Assembly: GCA_029007475.1 (NCBI GenBank)
Contig: JAQXHW010000021.1
Coordinates: 1-5,088, forward strand
From: Oscillospiraceae bacterium
Lineage (GTDB): Bacteria > Bacillota > Clostridia > Oscillospirales > Acutalibacteraceae
DNA: 5,088 bases
Direction of reading: 5' to 3'
Shown: positions 5,043 through 5,088 of the stretch, in pieces
Numbering within the stretch: position 1 is the stretch's first letter
Layout of the letters: each line of letters starts with the position of its first letter
Translations under genes and position numbers: made by a program
The notes under the pieces: generated by a model
Seen by the model: only the letters and a program-made list of their open reading frames with translations
Told to the model about the DNA's origin: nothing
Database searches by the model: none

Positions 5043-5088
5043 TCAGAGCATCACCTTGACGGCAAAGCCGCCACTAAAGAAGTAGGTG
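5043..5088 (-). other. Possible C-terminal end of a convergent minus-strand gene
   Basis: Minus frame ending with TGA at 5045-5043 reads 14 codons, T-Y-F-F-S-G-G-F-A-V-K-V-M-L, to the window edge. The good leftward T-run of the neighbouring terminator is what makes a gene here plausible. The stretch is far too short to assign, and an open frame of 14 codons is expected by chance. GGCAAAGCC inside it is a small hairpin. Confidence 0.2.

Overview
The window looks like chromosomal DNA of a low-to-moderate-GC anaerobic member of the Firmicutes, most likely a Clostridia/Oscillospiraceae-type gut organism. The basis is the gene content ([FeFe]-hydrogenase-type operon, NuoE-like subunit, DRTGG protein), strong purine-rich Shine-Dalgarno sites, AT-rich sigma-A-like promoters, and use of a TTG start. 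No rRNA, tRNA, CRISPR array, insertion sequence or phage gene is visible.

Left part (1-2220, minus strand): a four-gene operon read right to left from a good extended -10 promoter (2189-2217). Its order is a NuoE/HydC-like [2Fe-2S] subunit (2115-1618), a DRTGG-family small protein (1584-1228), an RsbT/RsbW-like HATPase kinase (1231-806, ATGA overlap with the previous gene), and the N-terminal 260 codons of a ferredoxin-plus-[FeFe]-hydrogenase-domain protein (781 to beyond the left edge). In that last protein the residue before the first H-cluster cysteine is Ala, not the proton-relay Cys, and the positions of the two proton-channel acids are not acidic. This fits a sensory (group C, HydS-like) rather than a catalytic hydrogenase. 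Together the genes look like a redox/H2-sensing and electron-transfer module coupled to a serine-kinase-type switch protein.

Middle (2116-3173): a 258-bp AT-rich spacer with the operon promoter, a leader inverted repeat and a separate 11-bp-arm hairpin; then trmO (3039-2374, minus), the SAM-dependent tRNA t6A37 methyltransferase, with its own promoter. The trmO promoter and the promoter of the next gene are divergent, with only 9 bp between their -35 boxes.

Right part (3174-5088, plus strand): a single large gene for a 604-residue fusion of a LicC/PntC-type nucleotidyltransferase and a HisC/CobD-type fold-I PLP enzyme, with its own extended -10 promoter and a bidirectional terminator right after the stop. 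The fusion suggests one polypeptide that makes (or uses) an amino-phosphate or amino-phosphonate and activates it with CTP as a headgroup for a surface polymer or lipid. It is the most interesting gene here because its substrate cannot be read from the sequence. The last 46 bases may hold the tail of a convergent minus-strand gene.
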